Source of the DNA: a candidate division WOR-3 bacterium
GTDB taxonomy: Bacteria; Hydrothermota; Hydrothermia; Hydrothermales; JAJRUZ01
Direction: 5' to 3'
Assembly (NCBI GenBank): GCA_039803925.1
Contig: JBDRZL010000010.1
Location: 1-60,708 of the forward strand
DNA length: 60,708 nt
Every line of letters begins with the position of its first letter. Within the stretch, counting starts at the first letter, position 1. The position numbers were made by a program, and so were the translations under genes. Below are positions 23,732-33,100 of this stretch, one piece after another. Below the pieces are notes generated by a model. It was not told where the DNA came from, ran no database searches, and saw only the letters and a list, made by a program, of their open reading frames with translations.

Positions 23732-24321
23732 ATGGATAAAGTTTTGTATAAAAAAAATGAATACATATTCAGGGAAGGAGATGATCCGAATTATATATAT
23801 ATCATAGATTCAGGTAAAGTTAAGATTTTTAAAGTTAAACAACACAAAGAAAAAATTTTAGCAGTATTAGGTCCTGGTGAGTTATTTGGAGAAATTGGAG
23901 TTTTATCAAAATCAAAAAGAAGTGCAAATGCTTTTACACTTGAAGATACTGTTTTAGAAATAATTAAGGAAGAGGAAATTTCTGATATTAAAGAATTAAA
24001 AATTTAGATGAAAAAATAAACCTTATATCTTTTCTTCATGAAGAATTTAGATTATGTTTTTACTTTGGTGTTAAATATATGGAAGATAAGAAAACAGTTT
24101 TTGATATTGATGAAATTGCATATTTCACAGATATTGAAGAAGAAAAAATATCTTACTTCTTAGATAATTTGGAACAAAAAGGCATTGTTAATAGAAGAAA
24201 AGATAAATATGTAATGATTAGAAAACCAGAATTAATTTTTGAACACACTAAGTATTTATTTTTAGAAGAAAAATTCAGAAGGAAAGAGAAATTAAAAGAA
24301 AAATTTTACCCTTTACTCTAA
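23732..24321 (+). pseudogene. Crp/Fnr-family transcription regulator, frameshifted
   Basis: The first frame (23732-24007, 91 residues) is a cyclic-nucleotide-binding domain: YIFREGDDPNYIYIIDSGKV, then GPGELFGEIGVLSKSKRSANA. It stops at 24005. A second frame, one base back and open from ~23992 (ATG at 24079), continues DEKINLISFLHEEFRLCFYF and then a helix-turn-helix region (FDIDEIAYFTDIEEEKIS, LDNLEQKGIVNRRKDKYVMI). Joined, they make a normal ~195-residue Crp-like protein. The break is at GAATTAAAAATTTAG, an A5T3 tract. It could be a true mutation, a sequencing error or slippage. The end overlaps the convergent phosphatase gene by 9 bases. Confidence 0.75.
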
Positions 24322-25767
24322 AAGAGAAGAACCATCTATATCAGAAGGGATTTCAAGATTTAAAAAATTAAGAACCGTAGGTAATATATCGGTTATTTTT
24401 GCATAACTTTTCTCTTTTAAACTAATCTTTCTTCCCTTTTGAGAAATAATCAGTATCCCCTTAGTGTCATGGTCACCTGTTTTTTCTGTCATAGACTCAC
24501 CAAAAAATTTTAAATCAGGAAAAGGAACCCAGGAAGAAACATAGGCAAAGTCATCAAGGGAATAAACAATATCAGGCATTAAATCTAAATTTTCACCTTT
24601 AAAAATTTCTTCCCTTTCAAAAATTCTTATTTTAACCTTAAATTCCCTTGAAAGATCAATTAAGGAATTTTTTATATCCTCTATAATTTTTTCCTTTTCT
24701 TTTTTTTCAACGAATCCAAAAGGGAATCTATCTTTCTGATTTATATATATAAATCCATAATAACCGAATCCAAAAGCATAGGTTTTTTCAAAATCAATAT
24801 CAGAATAGGAAAATCCGACTTTTGAAGCTGTTTTACCGAAACTTTCCTTATTTTTTCTCAAAATCCCCTCAAGACCCAATTTATAAATGATCTTTGATAG
24901 TTTTAAAGGTGAAAATCCACTTTTATAGGAAATCATTTTTAATAAGTTTTTGTAATTCTTTTTTAATTTTAAAAAACCTTCTTTTAAAAGAAAGGAATTT
25001 ATATAGAAATGTCCTTTTAAATCCTGAAAACCATGGTCTGACATTAAAATAATTAAAGTTCCCTCAGGTAAATTTGAGACAATTTTATCTATTTCTTCAT
25101 CAATTTTTTCATAGACAGATTCTACTTTTTCTTTATCATACCATAACCAGTGTTGGGCATGATCACAAGTCATGAAAACTCCCATAAATAAATCAAAGTA
25201 TTTATTTTTAACTAAATATTCCATAACATCTCCATGAATCTCTGTAAGTTCTATTAAATCCCTGAAAAATATCTCTGGATTTTTCTTTGAAAATTTAACT
25301 TTTTCTCCTATCCTATAATTGGGAAATTTCTTCAAAAGTTCATTTTTAAACTCACTTGGATATGTAAAATCAGAGTTTAAGGAAGGTGTTAAAAAACCAG
25401 ATACAAATATACCATTTATTTTTTCAGGCGGATATGTGAAAGGAACAAAGTAAATAATGGATTTTAAATTATTTAAAGACAGAATGTTCCATAATTTTTT
25501 TTGTTTTCTCAATTTAAAAGAGGATAACCTGTATTCCAGCTTATCATCTAATTCATAGAAATCAAGTATTCCATGCTTACCAGGATTTTTGCCTGTCATA
25601 AAGGAAGACCAGGCTGAAGGTGTAAGTGGCGGAATAGTCGTTTCAAGTTCGTATTTTTTCCCTTCTTTTATAAGATTTGAAATGGCCTTTAATTTTCCCC
25701 TTTTAAATAAAGGATCAATTATCTTAAAAGTTGCACCATCTATTCCTATTATACAGACTTTATTCAT
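24313..25767 (-). CDS. Alkaline-phosphatase-superfamily phosphodiesterase/nucleotide pyrophosphatase-like
   Basis: A 484-residue enzyme. Metal and nucleophile motifs: IIGIDGATFKIIDP at the start, then PPLTPSAWSSFMTGKNPGKHG with the nucleophile Thr/Ser, MSDHGFQDLKGHFYIN and KTGDHDTKGILI. This is the type I phosphodiesterase/pyrophosphatase subgroup, common in bacteria of unknown substrate and often encoded near TPR proteins, as here. No signal peptide is seen, so it is likely cytoplasmic. TAAAAT ends 7 bases before the ATG. Confidence 0.82.
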   Translation of the reverse strand: MNKVCIIGIDGATFKIIDPLFKRGKLKAISNLIKEGKKYELETTIPPLTPSAWSSFMTGKNPGKHGILDFYELDDKLEYRLSSFKLRKQKKLWNILSLNNLKSIIYFVPFTYPPEKINGIFVSGFLTPSLNSDFTYPSEFKNELLKKFPNYRIGEKVKFSKKNPEIFFRDLIELTEIHGDVMEYLVKNKYFDLFMGVFMTCDHAQHWLWYDKEKVESVYEKIDEEIDKIVSNLPEGTLIILMSDHGFQDLKGHFYINSFLLKEGFLKLKKNYKNLLKMISYKSGFSPLKLSKIIYKLGLEGILRKNKESFGKTASKVGFSYSDIDFEKTYAFGFGYYGFIYINQKDRFPFGFVEKKEKEKIIEDIKNSLIDLSREFKVKIRIFEREEIFKGENLDLMPDIVYSLDDFAYVSSWVPFPDLKFFGESMTEKTGDHDTKGILIISQKGRKISLKEKSYAKITDILPTVLNFLNLEIPSDIDGSSLLE

Positions 25768-25798
25768 AAGGTTTATTTTAAATTAATTCATATTTATT

Positions 25799-25826
25799 TT
25801 GAAAGTAGAGAGTAAATTCCTATAAA
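25799..25826 (+). promoter_or_regulatory. Promoter of the TPR-ileS-dksA-lspA-sprA run
   Basis: TTGAAA (25799-25804), a 16-base spacer, TATAAA (25821-25826). The ATG is at 25837, so the untranslated leader would be only about 3-5 bases, with no ribosome site. All following plus-strand genes to 35521 overlap one another, so this may drive the whole run. Confidence 0.5.
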
Positions 25827-25836
25827 ATTATAAAAC

Positions 25837-26529
25837 ATGAAAGAAGAAAAATTGTTTAATGAGGCAAAAAAATTATATAATGAAGGAAAATTATGGGAGT
25901 CTTTGAAAATTATGAAAGATCTTGCACAAAAAAGAGAAAACTATGCTGATTTTCAGCATTTTCTTGGAGTTATATACTATTCTCTTTCAATGCTAGATGA
26001 AGCAATTTCCCAGTTTGAAAAGGCAATTGAAATAAATCCGAACTATATTGAAGCACACCTTAACTTATCAATAGCTCTTAATGATAAGGGGGATTACATA
26101 AGAGCAAAGGAACATTACGAAAAGGCTGTAAAACTGGAAAAGGAAGGAGGAAGAATACCCGTAAGTTTAAGAAATAACCTTGCAAATACTTATATGAAAT
26201 TGGGGGATACTTTTTATGAAATAGGTGAGTATGAAAGAGCAAAAGAGGAATATGAAAAGGCAATTGAAATAGCACCTTATTTCCTTGATATAAGAACAAA
26301 GCATGCAAGAACTCTTATGCAATTGAATGAAATTGAAAAAGCTATATATTCCCTTGAAGAAATTCTTTTGTTAAATCCTAAATATGAGGAAGCAAAGGTA
26401 ATACTTGGGATATGTTATTATAAAAAGGGAGAAAAAAATAAAGCGCGGGAAATTCTGCAGGAAGTTTTAAAAAATAACCCTGAAAATTCAAAGGCAAAAG
26501 CCTATATTAGTATGCTCAAAAATGAATAG
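25837..26529 (+). CDS. Tetratricopeptide-repeat protein
   Basis: A 230-residue protein built of about five to six TPR units. Typical A/B helix signatures are YYSLSMLDEAISQFEKAIEI with NPNYIEAHLNLSIAL, then YERAKEEYEKAIEIAP and YYKKGEKNKAREILQEVL with NNPENSKAKAYI. No signal peptide or other domain. TPRs mediate protein contacts and the partner is unknown. It leads into ileS with an 8-base overlap. Confidence 0.88.
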   Translation: MKEEKLFNEAKKLYNEGKLWESLKIMKDLAQKRENYADFQHFLGVIYYSLSMLDEAISQFEKAIEINPNYIEAHLNLSIALNDKGDYIRAKEHYEKAVKLEKEGGRIPVSLRNNLANTYMKLGDTFYEIGEYERAKEEYEKAIEIAPYFLDIRTKHARTLMQLNEIEKAIYSLEEILLLNPKYEEAKVILGICYYKKGEKNKAREILQEVLKNNPENSKAKAYISMLKNE

Positions 26530-29296
26530 CGAAAAACTAAAAGAAACACTCAATCTTCCAAATACAAAATTTCCAATGAAGGCTTCTCTTAAAGAGAGAG
26601 AGCCTCTTATGCTTAAATTCTGGGAGGAAAAAAGGGTATATTTCCGTATTCTTGAAGAAGATAGACCCTTATTCATCCTTCATGATGGACCTCCGTATTC
26701 CAATGGTCACATACATATAGGTACAGCAATGAATAAAATCCTCAAAGATTTTATAGTTAAAAGTAAAATGATAATGGGATATAAAACTCCCTATATTCCT
26801 GGATGGGATAACCATGGGATGCCAATTGAAAATGAAGTAATAAAAGAAGATAAGGAAATAAGAGAAATCCTTTCAAAAGACCCTTTTGCGCTTAAAAAAG
26901 AAGAAGTAAGAAAAACCTTAAGGAAAAAATGCGAGAATTTTGCCAGGAAATGGATGAATATACAGAAAGAGGAATTTAAAAGGCTTTTATGTATGGGAGA
27001 CTGGGAGAATCCTTATTTTACAATGCATCCTGAGTATGAGGCTGAAGAGCTTAAAATACTGGCTCAACTTGCAAAGTTAGGGTATATAGAAAAAGGATTT
27101 ATGCCACTCCACTTTTGTGCTCATTGTAAGACTGTCCTCGCTATGGCTGAAATTGAATATAAAAATAAAACATCTCCATCGATTTACTTTTTAATGGAAC
27201 CATTAAACATTAAAGAGTTTCCAGAAAAAACTTATATTCTTGTATGGACAACAACTCCCTGGACAATAATTTCAAATGTTGCCCTTGCCTTTAACCCCTA
27301 TTTCCATTATGGTGTAATTGAAACAGAAAAAGGTAGATTCCTCTTTGCTCTTGAAACCCTTGATAGGTTAAAAGAAGAACTTCAATTTGAAAAATTTAAT
27401 GTTTTAAAAGAATTTAAAGGGGAGGAACTCGAATATAAAAAGTTTTTACACCCCTTTTATAATAGAGAATCTCTTGGAATCCTTGCAGAATTTGTAGAAA
27501 AAGAAACAGGTTCAGGAATAGTTCATATTGCTCCTGGTCACGGAAAAGAAGATTTTGAAATAGGAAGCAAATATAACTTACCTATATTATCTCCAATTGA
27601 TGATACAGGAAAATTTACAAAGGAAGCAGAAGGATTTGAGGGAATGGATACAGATTCTGCATCAAAAAAAGTAATAGAAATTCTTGAAAAAAATAATAAA
27701 TTATTAAAGAAAGGAGAAATTATTCATTCCTATCCCCACTGCTGGAGATGTAAAAATCCTTTAATTTTCAGAGCCACAGAACAATGGTTCTTAAGGGTTG
27801 ACCACAAAAATTTGAGAAAAAGAGCACTGGAAGAAATTAATAAAGTTAACTGGATACCACCAGCAAGCAAGCAGAGTATTTATAATGCAGTTCTTGAAAG
27901 ACCTGACTGGTGTATATCAAGACAGAGAGCATGGGGTCTTCCTATACCTGCTTTTAAATGCAAAAAATGCTCTAAGAGTTTCATTGATCCTGATTATGTT
28001 TTAAAACTTGCAAATCTTGTTGAGAAAAAGGGATCACAGATTTTCTGGGAAGAAAATGAAATAGAGCTTCCACTCTGTCCTTTCTGTAAATCAAAGGAAC
28101 TTGAAAAGGAAAAGGATGTTCTCGATGTTTGGATAGATTCAGGAGTCACAAATTTAATTGTTCTTAAACAGAGAAATCTCTCTTGGCCAAGTGATGTTTT
28201 TATTGAGGGACCAGACCAGCACCGTGGATGGTTCAATGCTTCTTTAATGATAAGTGTAGCTATAAAGGAAAAGGCACCCTATAAAACAGTTATCACCCAT
28301 GGATGGACACTTGATGAAAAAGGGAGGGCAATGCATAAATCCCTTGGAAATGTTATATCCCCCCTTGAGGTTATAGAAAAGTTCGGTTCGGAAATTCTAA
28401 GAGTATGGACAGCTTTTTCTGAATATACACAGGATGTGAGGATTTCTGACAATATTTTGAACCTCATGGTTGAAAATTACAGAAAAGTAAGAAACACATA
28501 CAGGTTCCTCCTCGGTAATTTATACGATTTTAATCCAAAGGAGAATTCAGTTAATTTTGAAGAAATGTTACCTGTTGATAAATACATGATGATTAAAACT
28601 GATGAATTTAAAGAAAAAATTATTGATTTTTATGAAGAGTATTCTTTTCACAGAGCCTTCCATCTTTATCACAAATTTTGTGCCCTTGATTTATCTTCTT
28701 TTTATCTTGATATATTAAAAGATCGCCTTTATACCTTTTACTTTGATTCAAAGGAGAGAAGAAGTGCACAAACTGCCCTTTACTATATACTTAAGACACT
28801 AATTGTTCTTGGAGCTCCTATTTTATCTTTTACCTGTGAAGAGGCATATCAAGAAATGCCTTATAAAGAAAAGGATAGCGTCTTCCTTGAAACAGTAACA
28901 AAGGAAAGGAAATATAAGGATGATAACCTTGTAAAGGATTTTGAAAAAATTCTTGAATTAAGAGATATCGTCTTTAAATTACTTGAGGAAATGAGAATTA
29001 ACAAAAAGATTGGCTCCTCCCTGGAAGCAGATGTTTACATTGAGGGGGAGGACGAAATTATAGAAAAATATTTTGAATATTTACCAGAAATTTTTATAGT
29101 TTCACAGATTAAAAAGGGGAAACCACAAAGTTTTGAACTTTCATCAGAAAAGGAAAATATCAAAATCTATGTTAAAAGAAGTAAGGGAGAAAAGTGTGAT
29201 AGATGCTGGCGATATCTTGAAGAGGTTAAGAAAAATGAGAAAAAATTATGTAAAAGGTGTGAAGAAGTTCTTTTAAAAAAAGGATTATTTATATGA
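26522..29296 (+). CDS. ileS: Isoleucyl-tRNA synthetase
   Basis: A 924-residue class I synthetase charging tRNA-Ile. The HIGH motif is SNGHIHIGTAMNKILKDF. GWDNHGMPIE follows, the editing domain lies between residues ~190 and 400, and RPDWCISRQRAWGLPIP is conserved. The KMSKS loop is divergent: RAMHKSLGNVISP, with His replacing the usual first serine. The C-terminal zinc site (CDRCWRYLEEV, then CKRCEEVL) marks the bacterial type. It overlaps the TPR and zinc-finger genes by 8 and 4 bases. Confidence 0.96.
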   Translation: MNSEKLKETLNLPNTKFPMKASLKEREPLMLKFWEEKRVYFRILEEDRPLFILHDGPPYSNGHIHIGTAMNKILKDFIVKSKMIMGYKTPYIPGWDNHGMPIENEVIKEDKEIREILSKDPFALKKEEVRKTLRKKCENFARKWMNIQKEEFKRLLCMGDWENPYFTMHPEYEAEELKILAQLAKLGYIEKGFMPLHFCAHCKTVLAMAEIEYKNKTSPSIYFLMEPLNIKEFPEKTYILVWTTTPWTIISNVALAFNPYFHYGVIETEKGRFLFALETLDRLKEELQFEKFNVLKEFKGEELEYKKFLHPFYNRESLGILAEFVEKETGSGIVHIAPGHGKEDFEIGSKYNLPILSPIDDTGKFTKEAEGFEGMDTDSASKKVIEILEKNNKLLKKGEIIHSYPHCWRCKNPLIFRATEQWFLRVDHKNLRKRALEEINKVNWIPPASKQSIYNAVLERPDWCISRQRAWGLPIPAFKCKKCSKSFIDPDYVLKLANLVEKKGSQIFWEENEIELPLCPFCKSKELEKEKDVLDVWIDSGVTNLIVLKQRNLSWPSDVFIEGPDQHRGWFNASLMISVAIKEKAPYKTVITHGWTLDEKGRAMHKSLGNVISPLEVIEKFGSEILRVWTAFSEYTQDVRISDNILNLMVENYRKVRNTYRFLLGNLYDFNPKENSVNFEEMLPVDKYMMIKTDEFKEKIIDFYEEYSFHRAFHLYHKFCALDLSSFYLDILKDRLYTFYFDSKERRSAQTALYYILKTLIVLGAPILSFTCEEAYQEMPYKEKDSVFLETVTKERKYKDDNLVKDFEKILELRDIVFKLLEEMRINKKIGSSLEADVYIEGEDEIIEKYFEYLPEIFIVSQIKKGKPQSFELSSEKENIKIYVKRSKGEKCDRCWRYLEEVKKNEKKLCKRCEEVLLKKGLFI

Positions 29297-29655
29297 AAGA
29301 TAAGGAAATTGAAAAATTAAAGAAAAAAATAATAGAAAAAAGAGAAAAAATAATAAAATTTTTAGAAAAAGCTGAAAAAAGCGGAATGAGCTGGGCTGAA
29401 AGTGGTGAAAGGATATTTCATCACCATATATCAGATACTGCCACTGATGAGGAATTAAAGGAACTTGCCTTTATGAATGCTACAAGATTAAGGGAAGAGC
29501 TTGCTCTTATAGAAGATGCAATTTCAAGAATAAAAGATGGAACCTATGGTATATGTTTAAAATGTTCAAAACCTATTCCTTTATACAGATTAAAAGCAAT
29601 ACCCTACGCAAGATACTGTATTAAATGTCAGAGGGAAATAGAGGAAAAAGCATAA
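29293..29655 (+). CDS. TraR/DksA-family zinc-finger protein
   Basis: A 120-residue protein with an N-terminal coiled coil and a C-terminal four-cysteine zinc finger (GICLKCSKPIP, then YCIKCQREIEE). This matches the small DksA/TraR proteins often encoded beside lspA. DksA proteins insert the coiled coil into the RNA polymerase secondary channel, but the acidic tip motif of true DksA is not obvious, so function may differ. It overlaps ileS by 4 bases and lspA by 31. Confidence 0.88.
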   Translation: MKDKEIEKLKKKIIEKREKIIKFLEKAEKSGMSWAESGERIFHHHISDTATDEELKELAFMNATRLREELALIEDAISRIKDGTYGICLKCSKPIPLYRLKAIPYARYCIKCQREIEEKA

Positions 29656-30122
29656 AGGATATTTTAAAAAGAATCCTATTCGGACTTTCTCTTGGAATTT
29701 TAGTTTTCATTCTAGACCAATTAACAAAAAACCTGGCTTTAAAAAATCTTGAATACGGGGTTCCCTTTGAAATCCTTGGACCTTATTTTAGATTTACTCT
29801 TGTTTTTAACCCATACGGTGTTTGGGGTTTACCAATTACTAAGGTTTTGCCTTATGAGCCTATAGCACTTTTTGCCATTTTACTTTTGTTTATTTTCATT
29901 GCCAAAGAAAAAAAATTTCTTTATAATGTATTTTACGGGTTTATACTGGGTGGAGCCTTTGGAAACCTTTTTGATAGATTAAGAATGAAAGCAGTTGTTG
30001 ATTTCATAGAAGTTGGTATTTCAGAGAATCTTCATTGGCCAATTTTTAACATTGCTGATACTTTTATATCCATAGGAATTGCTGGAATAATCTTTTTTTC
30101 AATTATAAGAAAGGAAAAATGA
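29625..30122 (+). CDS. lspA: Lipoprotein signal peptidase (signal peptidase II)
   Basis: A 165-residue inner-membrane aspartyl protease that removes lipoprotein signal peptides. Four membrane segments. Conserved boxes are LDQLTKNLAL, GGAFGNLFDRL, AVVDFIEV and FNIADTFISIG, the last two holding the catalytic aspartates. The annotated start overlaps the zinc-finger gene by 31 bases; a slightly later start is possible. It works after Lgt and before Lnt. Confidence 0.95.
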   Translation: MSEGNRGKSIKDILKRILFGLSLGILVFILDQLTKNLALKNLEYGVPFEILGPYFRFTLVFNPYGVWGLPITKVLPYEPIALFAILLLFIFIAKEKKFLYNVFYGFILGGAFGNLFDRLRMKAVVDFIEVGISENLHWPIFNIADTFISIGIAGIIFFSIIRKEK

Positions 30123-33100
30123 TAATTTTACTATTTATTTTAGCTAAATCTACATACCTTGATTCTCTTTTGCTTAAAAACCTTAATAAAAATTATGAAA
30201 CAGATAGTTCAAAGAATTTTGATAATTTTGAATTAATATTTTCCTATAGAAAAGATCATCTCGTTAGAATAGAAAAAAAGGAAATAGAGAAAAACCTGGA
30301 TAAAAAAATTGAAGAGATAACAAGACAAGAATTAAATAAAAAAATAGAAGAAAAAGCAGCTTTCAGGGGAACAGGACTCATACCAGATATAACAATTCCA
30401 ATTCCTGTTGAGCTCCCTTTTGGATTAACAGATGAAACAAAGGTAAAAATAGGTGGATTTCAAAATTTATCAATGGGATTGCAGAGGGATGAATTTTCAT
30501 CAGAGTCACGAAGAACTTCTCAGGGTGCATCAAGTCCTGGTATAAAGCTTGAACAACAGCTAAAGGTTAATGCAGAAGGAATAATAGGGGGTAAAATACA
30601 CCTTTTACTTGACCATGATTCTCAAAGGGAAACTCAAGATTTACAAACAATCAAAATAAGATATGAAGGAGATGAAGATGAAGTAATAAAATACCTTGAA
30701 GGTGGTAATCAAATAGGAGGGAGAGGTGCTACTGGTGGTCTTTTTGGGCTTGCAGGAAAATTCCAGTTTGGTTCTTTTGATTTTGAAGCAACAGCATCAA
30801 GAGAAATGGGTAACAAAAAAGAAATCGTCCTTTCAAAAGGTGGAGTTGTTGAAGATACAGTAAAAATTGAAGATAAGGATTATGAAAAAAATAAATTCTT
30901 TTTAATACCTCTTTCACCTGGAGACCAAATAATAATAGATTCAATTTTTGTTTTTTATAATGATAATATTGAATCAAATGACACTTTAATAAGAAACCCC
31001 TTTAAGGGTAAAACTTTTCTTTATGAAAATCCTGATTCTTTCAGTAATAAAATTTACACCTTTCAAATTCTTAAAAGAGATTCAGCATATTCAAACATAT
31101 TTTTCAGTAACATAATTGAAATTAAAATCCCAACATCTACTGACTTTATACTTGCTGTTGCATACAAAACTAAAAACTCAGGATGGATAGGAAAGTTAAA
31201 TAAATCCAATCCCCTTGATACTTCAAACAAATTCCTTCTTTTAAGGGAATATGGATTAAATAACTATAAAGACCCTACATGGAAATTCATGTTAAAAAAT
31301 ATTTATTATGTTGGTCAGATTGACTCTGCCTCATTAAAGATTGTAAGATATGATTCTCCATACAATATTGAACAAGAAAATGGTAAGACTTTTCTACACA
31401 TTTTAGGTCTTGATAAAAATTCAGACGGAGTTTTAGATAGATATATAAATTATGGAGGGGTAACGAATTTTATTCCATATGTTAATGGTTATTTATTTAT
31501 TCCAAAGCCTGAACCTTTTGCCTATGATTCTCTGAGTGTAAAGGATACAATAATTTACAGAACCTTTTCAGAAACAGAGATTTCCCAGAGAGATCATATT
31601 TATAAAATCATCACTGTTACAAGGAGAAGACCAACAACAATAAATCTTGGAATGACAGGAATTGTAAAAAATTCTGAGGAAATCTATTTTGGAAGTGAAA
31701 GATGGGAATCTGGGAAAGATTATATAATTGATTATGATTCAGGTATTATGCAGATTTTGAATAAGGATTACTTAAATGACCTTTCCCGTGAATTGAAGAT
31801 TAAATTCAATGAAAGAGCTCTGTTTCAAACTAAAAAAAGAACCTTTATGAATTTAAAGGGTAATTATAATATATCAGAGAATTCTACTCTTACTTTTGGT
31901 GTTGATTACAGAGGCGAGTCAACTGCGGAACAGAAAATAAGATTTGGAGAGGAACCTAAAAGGGTTTTTCTTTTTAATTCAAATTTAAATCTTGAAAAAG
32001 AGTTGCCTTTTAATTTCTTTTCTTTTTTACCCTGGTTAAAGGAATTAAGGGAACCCAAATTAAAAATTTTATCAAGATTTAACCAGTCTTTCCCTGATCC
32101 TAATACAAGAAATTATGCATATCTTGATGATATGGAATCAGCTACCCTTGAAATTTTTGCTGATTTAAACCATTTTAACTGGATTTACGGTTCATTACCT
32201 TCATATTTAAAGGATTCAACAAATGGTTACATAAGAACTTTTGAAGACTATTTTGAAAATAATTTAATATGGTTTGAGACAAATAAATTTTTATATAAAG
32301 ATATTTACCCATACATTCCAGGACAACAGGGTAACAGAACTTTAAGTGTGCTTGAAGTAATTTTAAAACCTGGCAATAAAGGAGATGTTGGATTTGCCTC
32401 CTTAAATCAACTCATTTCAAAAGATGGTATTGATATAACATCCTACGGTTATCTGGAAGTTATTGTAAAAGGTAAAAGCGGTATAATAGGAATAGATATA
32501 GGTTCTGAAATCGCAGAAGATGCCTGTTTCAGAGATTCAAAGGGAAATCTGTTAGGAATAGGGATATTAAATTCAGAGGATGGAGCAAATGGTGGATGGA
32601 AAGACTCAAAATTACAGGCTAGAGAGGATGTCGGGCTTGATATGGTGCCCGATGGAGCACCAGGTGATGCTGGTAATGATAATTACGAATATGGAGATAT
32701 TAATAAAATAAATAGAACAGAAGGAAATGGAAAACTTGATACAGAAGATATTGATGGAGACGGTTTTAATCCTGATAGAGATGATTGCTTTACCTATATA
32801 ATAGATTTAACAAGGGATTATTATCAGATATACAATGGTTTTAAGTTTTACAAAATCCCCCTTGATAAATTCGCAAAGAAATATGGGAACCCTGAAATCA
32901 TAAGAATTAAAAAAATTAGAATATTTTTCACAGGATTTTCAAAGACTGATACAGTATATATAGCAAAAATTAGCATAACGGGTAATAAGTATATTTCCCA
33001 AGGAGTTTTTAATAATGGAAAACCTGTAAGTGACCCTGATAAAAAACTCACAGTCTTAACCTACAGCAATCAGGAAGATGCAAATGTATATAAACCTCCT

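Noticed and set aside
23732-24321. Programmed -1 frameshift as the firm explanation for the split Crp gene
   Set aside because: TTA AAA ATT TAG does not form a standard X XXY YYZ slippery heptamer, and no downstream pseudoknot was identified. Mutation or sequencing error is at least as likely.
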